A DNA stretch of 6,173 nucleotides, taken from NCBI GenBank assembly GCA_023245725.1, contig JAHFJU010000080.1:1-6173 (forward strand), given 5' to 3'. Positions 5,431 through 6,173 of the stretch are shown here, one piece after another. How positions within the stretch are numbered: position 1 is the first letter of the stretch; every line of letters starts with the position of its first letter. The notes beneath the pieces were generated by a model. The model saw nothing but the letters and a program-made list of their open reading frames with translations. It did no database searches and was not told the DNA's origin. Made by a program: the position numbers and the translations under genes. The stretch is from Candidatus Peregrinibacteria bacterium. Lineage in GTDB: Bacteria; Patescibacteriota; Gracilibacteria; UBA1369; UM-FILTER-53-11.

Positions 5431-6173
5431 ATGGGATTTAATGAGAGATTTGATAATCTTCCAGATACAGTTTGGAGAAAACTAGCCTTGATTGATGAGT
5501 TAAAGGGTAATTGGGTGGGTGGAGTGTCACTTGCTCCTCAGATTTTAAAAAATTTAAAACAGTCAGTTCTAATAACTTCAGCTGGTTCTTCAACCCGAAT
5601 TGAGGGTGCTGCTTTGACTGACGAAGATGTCGAAAAATTAATGAAGGGGATTTCTGTTAGTCGATTTAAGGATCGTGACGCATCTGAAGTGAAAGGCTAT
5701 TTTGAGTTATTGTCGCTTGTGTTCGAAAATTGGGATCAAATATCGCTAACCGAAAATTCGATAAAATTTTTACACAAAGAGCTTTTGAAATTTGTAGATA
5801 AAGACAAGGCTCATTTGGGCGAATATAAAAAATTAGAAAACAAGGTTGGAATGTTTGATAAATTTGGAAACGAGATAGAGGTTGTATTTAAAACTACTTC
5901 TCCATTTTTGGTACCAAAAGAAATGAGTGAAATTATTGATTGGACGTGTATGAGTCTTGAAGAAAATAAGAGGCACCCTCTCCTTGTAATTGCTAATTTT
6001 ATTGTTGAGTTTTTGAAAATTCACCCATTTGAAGATGGTAATGGCCGATTATCGCGAGTGCTTACTAATATTCTTCTGTTAAAGGCAGGGTATTCATTTG
6101 TTCAATATGTATCTAACGAGAAATTGGTTGAGGAAAATAAATCTGCCTATTACATTGCGTTGCGCCGTACGCA
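5431..6173 (+). CDS. Fic family protein (class II, N-terminal inhibitory motif), 3' end outside window
   Basis: The 247 visible residues match the Fic (filamentation induced by cAMP) fold. The catalytic motif HPFEDGNGRLSR lies at 198-209, with His198 as the expected base, the GNGR anion-binding loop, and Arg209. Fic enzymes usually transfer AMP from ATP to a Ser, Thr or Tyr hydroxyl of a target protein in the cytosol. Residues 54-59, STRIEG, fit the inhibitory motif (S/T)xxxE(G/N); its N-terminal position defines class II, in which Glu58 would contact Arg209 and hold the enzyme inactive. The segment at about 140-162, ending TTSPFLVP, is in the place of the target-docking flap. Related proteins usually have about 330-380 residues with a C-terminal winged-helix part, so roughly a hundred residues are missing. 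The ATG at 5431 fits the family's N-terminus (LPDTVWRKLALIDELKG). Its target cannot be told from sequence, and no antitoxin gene is seen, as expected for a self-inhibited class. Confidence 0.93.
   Translation, partial: MGFNERFDNLPDTVWRKLALIDELKGNWVGGVSLAPQILKNLKQSVLITSAGSSTRIEGAALTDEDVEKLMKGISVSRFKDRDASEVKGYFELLSLVFENWDQISLTENSIKFLHKELLKFVDKDKAHLGEYKKLENKVGMFDKFGNEIEVVFKTTSPFLVPKEMSEIIDWTCMSLEENKRHPLLVIANFIVEFLKIHPFEDGNGRLSRVLTNILLLKAGYSFVQYVSNEKLVEENKSAYYIALRRT

Noticed and set aside
5833..6024. Minus-strand open frame of 63 codons inside the Fic gene
   Set aside because: It overlaps the Fic catalytic region antisense, has AT-driven Lys/Asn/Phe composition and no ribosome site.
181..6173. 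UGA recoded as glycine, as in Gracilibacteria or Absconditabacteria
   Set aside because: All long frames, including the Gly-rich 711-residue one, contain no in-frame TGA, which would be expected many times if it encoded Gly. Complete genes here end in TAG or TAA, which is too few to draw more from.

Overview
The window comes from an AT-rich, compact bacterial genome. Single 60-base lines counted by hand give about 27-35% G+C in the plus-strand genes and 50-55% in the large minus-strand gene. Genes are packed tightly, most starts lack a Shine-Dalgarno sequence, and four of the five complete or partial reading frames on show encode secreted, lipidated or membrane-anchored proteins. No rRNA, tRNA or housekeeping gene is present, so taxonomy cannot be fixed. 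A Patescibacteria-like (candidate phyla radiation) host is a reasonable guess. The large minus-strand lipoprotein has an architecture best known from Myxococcota. The standard code fits: long Gly-rich frames contain no in-frame TGA.

Layout. Positions 1-96 hold the tail of a Ser/Thr/Asn-rich protein, followed by a strong hairpin terminator (136-180) with a GAAA loop. A plus-strand cluster follows: a membrane-anchored TPR protein (208-783), a secreted protein with an FN3-like domain (787-2130), and a second secreted protein (2157-3158). The last two share a C-terminal module with four cysteines at matching spacing and divergent SLH-like repeats, so they look like tandem paralogues. Gaps of 3 and 26 bases suggest one transcription unit. 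Facing them, and ending 34 bases away, is a 711-residue putative lipoprotein (5328-3193, minus strand). It has a signal peptide, a 34-Asp spacer with Asp every 5 or 6 residues, and eight Cys-rich MopE-like modules. A 102-base divergent region rich in small repeats separates it from a class II Fic protein (5431 onward), which is cut by the window edge.

How the parts may work together. The TPR protein plus the two SLH-like proteins could be a small envelope-associated assembly, and the MopE-like lipoprotein looks like a separate, perhaps acquired, surface protein. The Fic protein is an autoinhibited AMP transferase with no evident link to the others. These functional links are inferences from gene order and domains. 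The best unexplained signals are the shared four-Cys module, the regular Asp spacer, and -10-like hexamers lying 6-7 bases before three start codons, which suggests leaderless transcripts.
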